The translations under genes and the position numbers were made by a program. From an uncultured Clostridia bacterium (lineage in GTDB: Bacteria > Bacillota > Clostridia > Oscillospirales > CAG-272): 39,179 bases of DNA. Where the stretch lies: positions 203,587 to 242,765 of the forward strand of contig CANRMP010000001.1 of the NCBI GenBank assembly GCA_947631765.1, given 5' to 3'. The notes beneath the pieces were generated by a model. That model made no database searches and was not told the DNA's origin. It saw only the letters and a program-made list of their open reading frames with translations. Position 1 is the first letter of the stretch. Each line of letters opens with the position of its first letter. This document shows, piece by piece, positions 1-7,106 of this stretch.

Positions 1-1
1 A

Positions 2-382
2 ACCGTGCTTTGGCTTAAAAGCAGCGGCTTTCGCGTAGCCCTTGCCACAAACCCGGTTTTTCCTATTTCGGCAACCGAGCTTCGCATTAAATGGGCGGGA
101 CTGGATGTAAGCGATTTTGAGCTTTGCACAGCCTATGAAAACTCCTGCTTTGCAAAGCCGAACCCTGCGTACTATCTTGACGTTGCAAAAAGGCTGTCGC
201 TTGACCCAAAGGAGTGTCTTATGGTGGGCAATGACGTGGGTGAGGACATGGTGGCAAAAAAGGTCGGAATGGGTGTGTTTCTTTTGACCGACTGCCTTAT
301 AAACAAAGAGAAAAAAGATATATCACCTTATCCGCACGGCGATTTTGATGCGCTTAATGAATATATCAAAGCACTGCAATAA
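2..382 (+). CDS. HAD-family hydrolase, 3' part only
   Basis: C-terminal portion of a haloacid dehalogenase superfamily hydrolase; the reading frame is open to the left edge, so the true start lies outside the window. The visible part has the motif II region (LATNP), a motif III lysine in the FAKPNP stretch, and motif IV in VGNDVGEDMVAKKVG, whose aspartates bind magnesium in this family. Such enzymes usually dephosphorylate small metabolites; the substrate cannot be deduced. The GTG at position 5 is inside the conserved fold and is unlikely to be the start, because the motif I DxD nucleophile would be missing. The gene converges on dapB, with a minus-strand terminator between them. Family assignment is secure, specific function unknown. 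Confidence 0.85.
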   Translation, partial: TVLWLKSSGFRVALATNPVFPISATELRIKWAGLDVSDFELCTAYENSCFAKPNPAYYLDVAKRLSLDPKECLMVGNDVGEDMVAKKVGMGVFLLTDCLINKEKKDISPYPHGDFDALNEYIKALQ

Positions 383-412
383 AAAACCGGGGGACTGCCT
401 GTCGGCAGTCCC
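381..412 (-). terminator. Rho-independent terminator of dapA-dapB
   Basis: A perfect 9-bp stem (391-399 with 404-412, loop TGTC) is followed on the minus strand by CCGGTTTTTT. The T run is present only in the minus direction, so it terminates the dapAB transcript rather than the HAD gene. Confidence 0.85.
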
Positions 413-434
413 TGCATGTTATAAAGTGAAGAAA

Positions 435-1211
435 TCAGAGGTCAAACATTCCCAAAACGTCGTTCATATCGTACATTCCGGCGGGCTTTCCGATGATATA
501 TTCGCAGGCGCGCAGTGCGCCGGTTGAGAAAGCGGCTCTTGAGGAGGCGCTGTGCGAAAGGGTGATCGTCTCATTGTTTCCGGCAAATATTACGCTGTGT
601 TCGCCGACAATTGTTCCGCCGCGAATCGAGTGAATACCTATCTCGTTTTTTGAGCGCGCCCTTCTGTATGAATGTCTGTCGTATACGTATTCCGCATCAT
701 ACCGCACGCCGTCTGAGGCGGCGTTTGCAAGCATAAGCGCGGTTCCGCTCGGGGCGTCAAGCTTTTTATTGTGGTGCGCCTCAACGATCTCGATGTCAAA
801 GTCCTCGCCAAGCACCGAGGCAACTTTTTTTGTAAGATATGTAAGCAGATTAATTCCTATCGACATGTTCCCCGAAAAGAATATCGGAACCTTGCGGGAG
901 GCGCCCTTCATTGCTTCAAGCTCTTCTTCAGAGTGACCAGTGGTGCATATCACCGCGGGCACGCGATTTTTTACCGCGTAGTCAAGGATTGAAGGCAACG
1001 CCGAGTGATGCGAAAAATCGACAATAACGTCGGGCTTTTCTATAACGTTTGCAATATTATCGTATACCGGTATATCGGAATTATCAGAAGGAGCAATATC
1101 TACTCCGGCGCATATACAAAATTTTTCCGAATAGTCAGCCGAGGCTGCAATTGTTTCAAGAGTATTCTTGCCCATTCTTCCGTTTATACCGCAAAAGAGA
1201 ATTTTTATCAT
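435..1211 (-). CDS. dapB: 4-hydroxy-tetrahydrodipicolinate reductase
   Basis: Reduces 4-hydroxy-tetrahydrodipicolinate to tetrahydrodipicolinate with NAD(P)H, the second dedicated step of the diaminopimelate and lysine pathway, in the cytosol. The 258-residue protein has the usual length. The nucleotide-binding loop GxxGxxG is at G8, G11 and G14. The signature EAHHNKKLDAPSGTA lies at residues 144-158, with the catalytic histidine pair H146/H147 and the substrate-binding lysine K150. It lies downstream of dapA on the same strand, 84 bases apart, with an 8-bp hairpin in the gap. The ATG at 1211 is preceded by GAAAGG, a moderate ribosome binding site with a slightly long spacing. Transcription should come from the dapA promoter. 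The assignment is very secure. Confidence 0.97.
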   Translation of the reverse strand: MIKILFCGINGRMGKNTLETIAASADYSEKFCICAGVDIAPSDNSDIPVYDNIANVIEKPDVIVDFSHHSALPSILDYAVKNRVPAVICTTGHSEEELEAMKGASRKVPIFFSGNMSIGINLLTYLTKKVASVLGEDFDIEIVEAHHNKKLDAPSGTALMLANAASDGVRYDAEYVYDRHSYRRARSKNEIGIHSIRGGTIVGEHSVIFAGNNETITLSHSASSRAAFSTGALRACEYIIGKPAGMYDMNDVLGMFDL

Positions 1212-1264
1212 CGGTTTTTGACCTTTCTTTTTTATATCCGAATATTTTAATTTCCCAAATAAAG

Positions 1265-1285
1265 GGCTGTGGAAAAACCACAGCC
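1265..1285 (-). other. Intercistronic hairpin between dapA and dapB
   Basis: A perfect 8-bp stem (GGCTGTGG at 1265-1272, CCACAGCC at 1278-1285, loop of five A on the plus strand). In the minus-strand transcript it is followed by CTTTATTTGGG, a poor U tract. It may reduce read-through from dapA into dapB or stabilise a processed end; a strong terminator here is unlikely. Confidence 0.5.
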
Positions 1286-1295
1286 TATAATTTGT

Positions 1296-2183
1296 TTATA
1301 TAAGTTTAAACTCTTTCATAACGGACAGCAGTTTTTCTTTGTTTTCATCCTCCATTTCGCACAAGGGAAGACGCATTTCCTCGGTGCAAAATCCCATTGC
1401 CGCCATGGCGGTTTTAACGGGTATCGGGTTCACCTCGGAGAAAAGGGCGTTGCAAAGAGAGAGGTACTTTAATTGCAGCTTTGCGCTCTCCTCGACTTTT
1501 CCTTCAAACCAAAGCCGACATATATCGTGAGCCACCCTCGGCATTGGGTTGGCAAGCACCGAAATAACTCCCTTTGCGCCAAGCGAGAGCATAGGCACAA
1601 TCTCGTCGTCGTTTCCGCTGTATATGTCAAGACTGTCGCCGCATTCGGCAATCAGCTTTGCCACCTGCGAGATGTTGCCCGAGGCTTCCTTTGCCGCCAC
1701 GATGTTGGGGTTTTTCGCAAGCTCCTTATATACCGAAAGCTGAATGTTGCAGCCCGTTCTTGACGGGACGTTGTAAAGAATGCAGGGAGCGTTCGCCTCG
1801 TCTGCTATAAGGTTAAAATGCTTTATAAGTCCTTTTGGAGTCGCCTTGTTGTAATAGGGGGTTACAAGAAGCAGACCGTCAACCCCGGCGGATACCGCGT
1901 GCTTTGAAAGCTCAATTGCGTATGCGGTGTCGTTGCTTCCGGTTCCCGCGATGACAGGTATTCTTTTTGCAACTCTGTCTACCGTAAATTCAATGCATTC
2001 CCGATGCTCTGTGTCGGTAAGTGTTGAGCATTCGCCCGTAGTTCCGCAAACGATAACGGCGTCCGTGCCGCCCGCTATTTGAAAATCTATAATTTTGCCA
2101 AACGCGTCGTAATCTATTTTGCCGTCCTTAAACGGCGTGATAATTGCAACTCCCGAGCCTTTAAAAAGTGTTTTCTTTGACAT
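1296..2183 (-). CDS. dapA: 4-hydroxy-tetrahydrodipicolinate synthase
   Basis: Condenses pyruvate with aspartate semialdehyde, the entry step of the diaminopimelate and lysine branch that also feeds peptidoglycan. From the start chosen here the protein has 295 residues, normal for the family. The TIM-barrel signatures are present: G47-T48-T49-G50, Y137 in YNVPSRTG, and the Schiff-base lysine K165 in AAKEASG. The open frame extends upstream to 2402, but that would run through the promoter. ATG at 2183 gives the standard MSKKTLFKGSGVAIITPF beginning and follows GTGAG at a workable distance; the in-frame ATG 18 bases upstream has no ribosome binding site. It is the first gene of the dapA-dapB operon and divergent from queA. 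No lysine riboswitch is visible in the leader of about 100 bases. Confidence 0.97.
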   Translation of the reverse strand: MSKKTLFKGSGVAIITPFKDGKIDYDAFGKIIDFQIAGGTDAVIVCGTTGECSTLTDTEHRECIEFTVDRVAKRIPVIAGTGSNDTAYAIELSKHAVSAGVDGLLLVTPYYNKATPKGLIKHFNLIADEANAPCILYNVPSRTGCNIQLSVYKELAKNPNIVAAKEASGNISQVAKLIAECGDSLDIYSGNDDEIVPMLSLGAKGVISVLANPMPRVAHDICRLWFEGKVEESAKLQLKYLSLCNALFSEVNPIPVKTAMAAMGFCTEEMRLPLCEMEDENKEKLLSVMKEFKLI

Positions 2184-2288
2184 GTTATAACTCACTTTCA
2201 TTTTGAAAGAAATAAATTGCTGTTGAAAAAATAAAATATATGTTGTATAATTGACTTGCACGTCGCTGCCGCAAACCGTCGTATTGTA

Positions 2289-2317
2289 ATGATACCACAA
2301 ATACACGGTTTTGTCAA
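2289..2317 (-). promoter_or_regulatory. Sigma-A promoter of dapA-dapB
   Basis: On the minus strand TTGACA (2312-2317) and TATCAT (2289-2294) are separated by exactly 17 bases, with TGTGG directly before the -10 (extended -10 form). Predicted transcription starts near 2282. Confidence 0.75.
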
Positions 2318-2334
2318 TGCGCTTAAATAAAAAC

Positions 2335-2365
2335 TTGACGAAAAAAAGAGAAACCTTATTAAAAT
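2335..2365 (+). promoter_or_regulatory. Possible queA promoter
   Basis: TTGACG at 2335-2340 is followed by TATTAA (2357-2362, spacer 16) or TAAAAT (2360-2365, spacer 19). Neither pairing is ideal. The position, about 25-35 bases before the queA start, suits a short leader. Confidence 0.35.
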
Positions 2366-2391
2366 ATATTTTAATGATTGGATAAATCCCG

Positions 2392-3456
2392 ATGATAACC
2401 AACGAAAAGAAAAAAACCGACCTTACCCTGCACGACTTTTACTATAATCTGCCGCCCGAGCTTATAGCGCAGGACATGCCCGAGCGGCGCGACCTTGCAA
2501 GACTGCTTGTCGCCGACCGAAAAACGCGCTCTCTTACCCACAGAGTGTTTTACGATATTATAGACTATCTTGAAAAGGACGACGTCCTTGTAGTAAACGA
2601 TTCCAAGGTTATACCCGCAAGAATTATAGGCAAAAAGGCGGATACCGGCATTTCAATGGAGGTGGTACTGTTAAGACAGCAAAAAGAGGATATATGGGAA
2701 GCCCTTGTAAGACCGGGAAGGCGAGCCAAGGTCGGCACTACCATAATATTCGCAAACGGAATGCTTAGTGCAACCGTAAAGGATATAACAGAGGACGGAA
2801 ACCGAATATTCGAGCTTAAATACGATAAAAGCCGGTGGAATATTTTCTCCCTGCTTGACAGCATAGGTCAAATGCCCCTGCCGCCGTATATCACAAAGCC
2901 CCTTGACGATAACAGCAAATATCAGACTGTCTACGCAAACGAGCGGGGAAGCGCCGCGGCTCCCACCGCCGGACTGCATTTTACAAATGAGCTTCTTGAT
3001 AAAATAAGCGCCAAGGGCGTGAAAATAGTTCATGTCATGCTTCACGTCGGGCTCGGCACCTTCCGTCCGGTCAAGACGGAAAAAATCGAAGAGCATAATA
3101 TGCACAGCGAGCATTTTTCACTATCAAATGAAAGTGCAGACGCGATAAACGAATGTCGAAGAAGGGGCAAGCGGGTGTTTGCAGTCGGAACAACCTCCTG
3201 CCGCGTGCTTGAAAGTGCTTCTGATGAAAACGGATTTGTAAGACCCATGTGCGACGACACAAGCATTTTTATCTATCCGGGCTATAAATTTAAGGCGGTC
3301 GACGCGCTTATAACAAATTTCCACCTGCCCGAATCCACTCTTCTTATGCTTGTGAGCGCCTTTTCTTCAAGAGAATTTATCCTTGGCGCATATGAGGAAG
3401 CGATAAAAGAAAGGTATCGCTTTTTCTCCTTCGGAGATGCAATGCTCATACTTTAG
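2392..3456 (+). CDS. queA: tRNA preQ1(34) S-adenosylmethionine ribosyltransferase-isomerase
   Basis: Transfers and isomerises the ribosyl moiety of S-adenosylmethionine onto 7-aminomethyl-7-deazaguanine in tRNA, giving epoxyqueuosine. The 354-residue protein carries family-typical stretches: [10 protein letters not shown] near the N-terminus, [13 protein letters not shown] in the middle, GLGTFRPV, then [10 protein letters not shown] and [19 protein letters not shown] near the C-terminus. The N-terminal extension of about 14 lysine-rich residues before the conserved core is somewhat longer than usual, and the ATG at 2392 has only a weak ribosome binding site; no better in-frame start is visible. 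It is divergent from dapA. The partner enzyme Tgt, which acts earlier in the same pathway, is encoded at 25.8 kb, so the two queuosine genes are separated here. Confidence 0.96.
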   Translation: MITNEKKKTDLTLHDFYYNLPPELIAQDMPERRDLARLLVADRKTRSLTHRVFYDIIDYLEKDDVLVVNDSKVIPARIIGKKADTGISMEVVLLRQQKEDIWEALVRPGRRAKVGTTIIFANGMLSATVKDITEDGNRIFELKYDKSRWNIFSLLDSIGQMPLPPYITKPLDDNSKYQTVYANERGSAAAPTAGLHFTNELLDKISAKGVKIVHVMLHVGLGTFRPVKTEKIEEHNMHSEHFSLSNESADAINECRRRGKRVFAVGTTSCRVLESASDENGFVRPMCDDTSIFIYPGYKFKAVDALITNFHLPESTLLMLVSAFSSREFILGAYEEAIKERYRFFSFGDAMLIL

Positions 3457-3459
3457 TTC

Positions 3460-3480
3460 TGTATATCAATTTAATATACA
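3460..3480. repeat. 7-bp inverted repeat upstream of the antitoxin gene
   Basis: TGTATAT (3460-3466) and ATATACA (3474-3480) form a perfect inverted repeat with a 7-base spacer. It begins 4 bases after the queA stop and ends 14 bases before a TTGACA. It could be an operator for the ribbon-helix-helix antitoxin encoded downstream, as this family usually autoregulates. A weak queA transcript end is the alternative, but no T run follows. Confidence 0.35.
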
Positions 3481-3551
3481 TTTCATAACAATCTTGACAA
3501 AAGGCATATATTTGCGAACAATATAATCAGAAAATTAAAGGAGGCGTAAAT

Positions 3552-3833
3552 ATGGCGCAAACAAATGTAAACATCAGAATGGACGAGGCGACCAAGGTTG
3601 CGTTTGATAAATTTTGCCGTGAAATCGTGCTGTCCGCAAGCGCGGCGTTCAATATTTTCGCAAAAACCGTCGTGCGCGAGCAGAGAATTCCCGTTGAACT
3701 GACGACAGAGGTTCCGAATTACGTAACCCTTGCGGCAATGGAGGAGGCGCAGGATGTGCGGCGCAATCCGGAAAAATACAAGTCTTATGACAGCGCAAAA
3801 GAAATGATAAATGACATAATAAACGAGAACTAA
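3552..3833 (+). CDS. RelB/DinJ-family antitoxin without an adjacent toxin
   Basis: A 93-residue protein beginning MAQTNVNIRMDEATKVAFDKF, the usual N-terminal ribbon-helix-helix of RelB/DinJ antitoxins; the beta strand TNVNIRM would contact DNA and the following helices dimerise. The C-terminal part, with the RRNPEKYKSYDSAKEMINDI segment, corresponds to the toxin-wrapping tail. A strong AGGAGG precedes the ATG. In this family a RelE/YafQ-type toxin gene normally starts within a few bases of the antitoxin stop. Here the next 300 bases hold no open frame of that kind, so the gene is orphaned. It may autoregulate, control other genes, or neutralise a toxin encoded elsewhere. A TTGACA at 3494 and a TATAAT at 3522 lie upstream, but their 22-base spacing is too long for a standard promoter. 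Confidence 0.85.
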   Translation: MAQTNVNIRMDEATKVAFDKFCREIVLSASAAFNIFAKTVVREQRIPVELTTEVPNYVTLAAMEEAQDVRRNPEKYKSYDSAKEMINDIINEN

Positions 3834-3872
3834 GATAAATCCTTCCGGTCGGTCAAAAAAAATGAGGCTTGC

Positions 3873-3979
3873 AAAAATCCGTCATATTTAATATTTGTAA
3901 ATCATCTCTAAAATCAAGAAATATGAGCGCGCGAACATTTTGCGGCGCGCAAAAATCGTACAACAAATCGCGGATTTTT
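3873..3979. other. Structured non-coding stretch in the 311-base gap after the antitoxin gene
   Basis: No gene was found between 3834 and 4144. Within it, AAAAATCCG (3873-3881) and CGGATTTTT (3971-3979) are exact inverted arms about 90 bases apart. Nested inside is a GC-rich hairpin, GCGCGC (3927-3932) with GCGCGC (3945-3950). The right arm ends in five T, which resembles a terminator end. This could be a small structured RNA, a decayed mobile element, or chance in an AT-rich spacer. No convincing promoter was seen for it. The rest of the gap holds the lipoprotein promoter and leader. Confidence 0.3.
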
Positions 3980-4032
3980 ATATACTGTTTACAAACTGTT
4001 TTTTAAATTTGTATAAACTTTGTGCAAAACAC

Positions 4033-4061
4033 TTGACTTTCATATGAAATTGGTGTATGAT
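4033..4061 (+). promoter_or_regulatory. Sigma-A promoter of the surface lipoprotein gene
   Basis: TTGACT (4033-4038), a 17-base spacer, then TATGAT (4056-4061). Predicted start is near 4068, giving a leader of about 77 bases that contains a long inverted repeat. Confidence 0.7.
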
Positions 4062-4070
4062 ATATTGCAG

Positions 4071-4129
4071 TTAGGAGAAACATTCTTTTATAACCTGATG
4101 AAAGGTAAATTCTAAATCTTTTCTCCTAA
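4071..4129 (+). promoter_or_regulatory. Leader inverted repeat, possible RNA switch or stabiliser
   Basis: TTAGGAGAAA (4071-4080) and TTTCTCCTAA (4120-4129) are perfect 10-bp arms with a 39-base loop. The left arm begins only a few bases after the predicted transcription start. The right arm contains TCCT, which could instead form a short 4-bp hairpin with AGGA of the ribosome binding site (4133-4136). Two exclusive foldings are therefore conceivable. A simple 5' stem protecting the mRNA is the plainer explanation. Confidence 0.45.
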
Positions 4130-4144
4130 GAAAGGATGATTTTT

Positions 4145-5062
4145 ATGAGAAAATTAACAACCGTTTTACCCGCATTACTGCTCGCAGTTCTTATGATTCT
4201 TGCGTGCGTAGCATGTGGGGGGGGCGATGAAAACGCCCAAACAACAACCGCAAAGACCACCCCGACGCCGACTAAGAGCACCGCTCCGATTGAAACTCCG
4301 GATCCGAATGAACCGGAAGAGCCGATTCCCGCAGACCTGACAATCTCAACCGTTGAAGAATGGAATGATTTTGCAGACAAAGCGCGCGACTATGACAAGT
4401 GCCTTGTAAAGCTTGGTGGCGATATCGACTTCACGGATAAGGAATTTAAAGTTATTCCCGATGCGGTTTGCATTATCGACGGCGACGGACACACACTCAG
4501 CGGAATTACAGTTAACGTTGACGCAGCTACAGGCGGAGACATCGGCCTTATTGCCAACAAGCTCTCGAACAACATGTTCAACGGAGTTCTCACAAACATC
4601 ACTATCAAAGACAGCACCCTCACAGTTAACGTGACAAGCGGCACGCCCAACATTGGTATCGTGGGCAAGCTTGACCGCGCAAACGCAAATAAGATCACTA
4701 TTGACAATGTAACCATCAACGTTACAGGCGCTGCTAACGTCGGCCTTATCGCCGGTCAAAAGGCGTTTGCGACAAGCGACAACGATAACGCTAACGCAGG
4801 CTTTGAAGCTGTCGGCGAAAATGCTCCCGTAAACAGCATCACTGCCACAAAGACCACAATTAACGCGCCCGATTCAAACGTCGGTCTGCTTTTCGGCGAC
4901 ATGAGCGACTGCAAGGCTAACGCTTACGATATTAATATAACGGTTAAGCTCACAGCACTTAACGCTGCTGATAAGCTTCTTGTTGCAAATATTGCATCCA
5001 ATGCAACCTTAGAGCAGGACGACACAAAGATCACAATAAACGTAGTTGACTCCTTCTCATAA
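4145..5062 (+). CDS. Surface lipoprotein with repetitive, probable beta-helix body
   Basis: A 305-residue predicted lipoprotein. Residues 1-24 form a signal peptide with Cys at 21 and 24 as candidate lipidation sites. A Thr/Pro-rich linker to about residue 60 follows. The body is built of strand-rich repeats containing VGLIA/IGIVG-like motifs (DIGLIANKL, NIGIVGKL, NVGLIAGQ, NVGLLFGD), reminiscent of GLUG-type or other right-handed beta-helix surface proteins. No catalytic motif was recognised, so function is unknown; adhesion or a cell-surface role is an inference. ATG at 4145 is preferred over the ATG at 4136, because AAAGGA sits right against the latter but at good distance from the former. 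A run of eight G encodes Gly25-Gly27 directly after Cys24. It has its own promoter and a strong terminator. Confidence 0.8.
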   Translation: MRKLTTVLPALLLAVLMILACVACGGGDENAQTTTAKTTPTPTKSTAPIETPDPNEPEEPIPADLTISTVEEWNDFADKARDYDKCLVKLGGDIDFTDKEFKVIPDAVCIIDGDGHTLSGITVNVDAATGGDIGLIANKLSNNMFNGVLTNITIKDSTLTVNVTSGTPNIGIVGKLDRANANKITIDNVTINVTGAANVGLIAGQKAFATSDNDNANAGFEAVGENAPVNSITATKTTINAPDSNVGLLFGDMSDCKANAYDINITVKLTALNAADKLLVANIASNATLEQDDTKITINVVDSFS

Positions 5063-5086
5063 GCAAAAATCAAAGCAATATACATT

Positions 5087-5120
5087 TTGTCCCCGCCGAT
5101 TTCTCGGCGGGGACAATCTT
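5087..5120. terminator. Strong terminator between convergent genes
   Basis: A perfect 13-bp GC-rich stem (5087-5099 with 5104-5116, loop TTTC). The flanking T tracts are short in both directions (TCTTTAT on plus, AAAATG on minus). It lies between the lipoprotein stop at 5062 and the rRNA methyltransferase stop at 5177 and probably serves both. Confidence 0.8.
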
Positions 5121-5176
5121 TATGCTTGCTTTGCCAAAAGATAAGCATTATTTTTCGGGCGGTATTATATTTGACT

Positions 5177-6010
5177 TTAAGCTTGCGCCGCTTTGTTGTC
5201 CGCCTTGGCATATTCCAAAATAATAAAGTCAGCCGTTATCGAAAGAGAGTCGATTCCCTCCAGCGACCTTATGTTTTCAAAGCTTGTTCTGTGGCTGTAC
5301 GGGGTCATTTTGAAGAGGTTTTGCAGGTCGGCGTTTGAGGCGATATTCATTTTATAGGTGATATTTTCTTTTGAAATAAGCCTTAATTTATCTGTTTCAA
5401 ACGGTGCAAGCGTGTTCTTATACGGCTTTTCATAAAGCTTTTCTTTAAGCTCGAAAAGGTGCTCCCTGCCCGGAATTACCATGTATAAACGCCCGTTGCT
5501 CTTCATCACGCGAAGATATTCGTCTTTATCAAACGGCGCGAAAATATTTAATACCACGTCAAATTCATTTGAATTAAGGGGCAAATTATGTATACTTGCG
5601 GCGGCAAGACAGGGGGCCTTCAGCCGCTTTGAAGCGTATATTAATGCCTCTTTCGAAATATCTACTCCTACTATACGGGAGAAAGGGTTATCGCGCTCTA
5701 TTTGCTCTGAATAGTACCCCTCTCCGCATCCGGCGTCCAGCACAAGGACGCGGCGGTCGTTGCAAAAGGCTTTGACCTTTTTTGCAAGGGCAAGGCGAAG
5801 GGGAGTGTAATATCCCCTGTCAAGAAAATCCTTTCTTGCCTTTATCATTTCTCTGTTGTCCCCGTGAGCTCCCTTTCCCGAGGGAGGGAGCAGATTTACA
5901 TATCCGTATTTTGATATATCAAAGCAGTGCCGCCTCTCGCATATACAGCTCTTGTCGGCTTTATTAAGTGCGCCGCGGCATATCGGGCAGAGCAGAGGAA
6001 ATTCGTCCAT
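5177..6010 (-). CDS. RlmA-family 23S rRNA (guanine-N1) methyltransferase
   Basis: A 277-residue protein matching the RlmA family, which methylates N1 of a guanine in 23S rRNA hairpin 35 (G745 or G748 depending on the subgroup) using S-adenosylmethionine. Zinc ligands typical of the family are at C8, C11, C24 and H28, followed by CFDISKYGYVNLLP. The S-adenosylmethionine motif LDAGCGEGYY is at residues 91-100. ATG at 6010 is chosen because AAGGTG precedes it and because it puts the zinc cluster at the N-terminus; the open frame extends further upstream through the promoter. RlmA(I) and RlmA(II) (tylosin-resistance type) cannot be distinguished here. It is divergent from miaA. Confidence 0.88.
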   Translation of the reverse strand: MDEFPLLCPICRGALNKADKSCICERRHCFDISKYGYVNLLPPSGKGAHGDNREMIKARKDFLDRGYYTPLRLALAKKVKAFCNDRRVLVLDAGCGEGYYSEQIERDNPFSRIVGVDISKEALIYASKRLKAPCLAAASIHNLPLNSNEFDVVLNIFAPFDKDEYLRVMKSNGRLYMVIPGREHLFELKEKLYEKPYKNTLAPFETDKLRLISKENITYKMNIASNADLQNLFKMTPYSHRTSFENIRSLEGIDSLSITADFIILEYAKADNKAAQA

Positions 6011-6057
6011 GTTATCACCTTTTTTCGGTAGTTTTGAGTTATTATTTAAGTATAAAT

Positions 6058-6087
6058 ATTTTAACATACAAAATACCCGCCTGTCAA
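6058..6087 (-). promoter_or_regulatory. Promoter of the rRNA methyltransferase gene
   Basis: On the minus strand TTGACA (6082-6087), an 18-base spacer ending in TATGT, then TAAAAT (6058-6063). The TRTGN element before the -10 supports it. It lies back-to-back with the miaA promoter, 4 bases apart. Confidence 0.65.
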
Positions 6088-6091
6088 GCTA

Positions 6092-6120
6092 TTGAAAAAT
6101 TCAAAAAAGTGTGCTATAAT
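6092..6120 (+). promoter_or_regulatory. Sigma-A promoter of the miaA gene series
   Basis: TTGAAA (6092-6097), a 17-base spacer ending in TGTGC, and a consensus TATAAT (6115-6120). It may drive the first part of the long plus-strand gene series. Confidence 0.8.
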
Positions 6121-6158
6121 CTGTAATAACTCAAGAGGCAAAAAGGAGATAAGGAAAG

Positions 6159-7070
6159 GTGGCAAATAAAAAAGTTATCGCAATAACCGGACCCACCGCG
6201 TCCGGAAAGTCGGCGCTTGCCATGCGACTTTGCGAGAAATATTGCCTTGAGATAGTCTCCTGCGATTCCATGCAGGTCTACAAGGGCATGGATATCGGAA
6301 CCGCAAAGCCCACCCCCGAGGATATGAGAAGAGTCAAGCACCACATGATAGACATAGCCGACCCGACGTGCGACTTTTCCTGCTCGGATTATATTTCTCT
6401 TGCTTCGAAATGCATTGAAAAAATTCATGAGAGCGGAAAAATTCCGGTAATATGCGGAGGCACCGGAATGTATTTTGAAAGACTTGTCATGACCATGCCG
6501 CCGCTTTCTCCCCCGAAGGACGAAGGGGTGAGAGAGGAGCTTGAAAAAAACAGCAATGAGAGCAATTACGAGACCTTATGCCGCGTTGACCCGATTTCAG
6601 CCTCCAAAACGCATATGAACAACCGCAAAAGGGTCATAAGGGCGCTTGAAATATATTTGTGTTCGGGTACGCCCAAAAGCGTTTGGGATGAAAAAACAAA
6701 GGCTTCTTCCCCCTCTTACGACCTGCGGCATGTTACGCTTGTAAGTGAGGACAGAGAATATCTGTATCGGCAAATTGACAGCCGCGTCGATAAAATGTTA
6801 ACTGCCGGGCTTGAAAGAGAGGTAAGAGAGCTTAATCTGCCCTTGTCGCTCACCTCCATGCAGGCAATAGGCTACAAGGAAATGAGAGAGTATATAGACG
6901 GTAAAATCAAATTTGACGAGGCGGTTGCAAAAATCAAACAGGGCAGCAGAAATTATGCCAAAAGACAGCTGACTTGGTTTAGAAGGTATGAGGGCGCGTA
7001 TTTTTGCGATATCGACCGAGGCAGAAATTATGAAAACATTGTAAATTTTTTATACTCACTTGTAGAATGA
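6159..7070 (+). CDS. miaA: tRNA dimethylallyltransferase
   Basis: Transfers the dimethylallyl group from dimethylallyl diphosphate to N6 of A37 in tRNAs reading UNN codons. The 303-residue protein begins with the P-loop GPTASGKSALA, followed by CDSMQVYKGMDIGTAKP (substrate and tRNA contacts), HHMID, and CGGTGMYFERL, all standard for MiaA. The start is GTG at 6159, preceded by AAGGAG with a 10-base spacing; no other start preserves the P-loop strand. Its promoter lies just upstream and the next gene begins 36 bases downstream. In many Clostridia miaA sits beside mutL; here mutS and mutL are about 14 kb away. The assignment is very secure. Confidence 0.97.
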   Translation: MANKKVIAITGPTASGKSALAMRLCEKYCLEIVSCDSMQVYKGMDIGTAKPTPEDMRRVKHHMIDIADPTCDFSCSDYISLASKCIEKIHESGKIPVICGGTGMYFERLVMTMPPLSPPKDEGVREELEKNSNESNYETLCRVDPISASKTHMNNRKRVIRALEIYLCSGTPKSVWDEKTKASSPSYDLRHVTLVSEDREYLYRQIDSRVDKMLTAGLEREVRELNLPLSLTSMQAIGYKEMREYIDGKIKFDEAVAKIKQGSRNYAKRQLTWFRRYEGAYFCDIDRGRNYENIVNFLYSLVE

Positions 7071-7088
7071 CGAAGTATATGTTATTAT
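7060..7088 (+). promoter_or_regulatory. Possible promoter before the HlyD-like gene
   Basis: TTGTAG (7060-7065), a 17-base spacer, TATTAT (7083-7088), overlapping the end of miaA. A second TATAAT at 7095-7100 lies almost against the next start codon and has no -35. Weak evidence. Confidence 0.3.
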
Positions 7089-7106
7089 ATATATTATAAT
7101 CTATAC

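Noticed and set aside
2184-2288. Lysine riboswitch in the dapA leader
   Set aside because: The leader from the predicted start is only about 100 bases and AT-rich, with none of the multi-helix pattern of a lysine riboswitch, which needs some 170 bases.
2671-3114. 147-codon open frame on the minus strand within queA
   Set aside because: It lies wholly inside queA, has no family resemblance and no ribosome binding site; it is a shadow of the real gene. The same applies to the other long antisense frames in mutL, uvrB, ylmH and tgt.
3494-3527. TTGACA and TATAAT upstream of the antitoxin gene as a normal promoter
   Set aside because: The spacing is 22 bases, outside the workable range. TATAAT alone may still act with a cryptic -35.
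3945-3979. CRISPR-like or direct repeat array in the 3.9 kb gap
   Set aside because: Only inverted repeats occur, with no regularly spaced direct repeats.
3834-4032. Decayed RelE/YafQ toxin gene after the antitoxin
   Set aside because: All frames are broken by frequent stops and no toxin-like residues could be read, so a remnant cannot be claimed.
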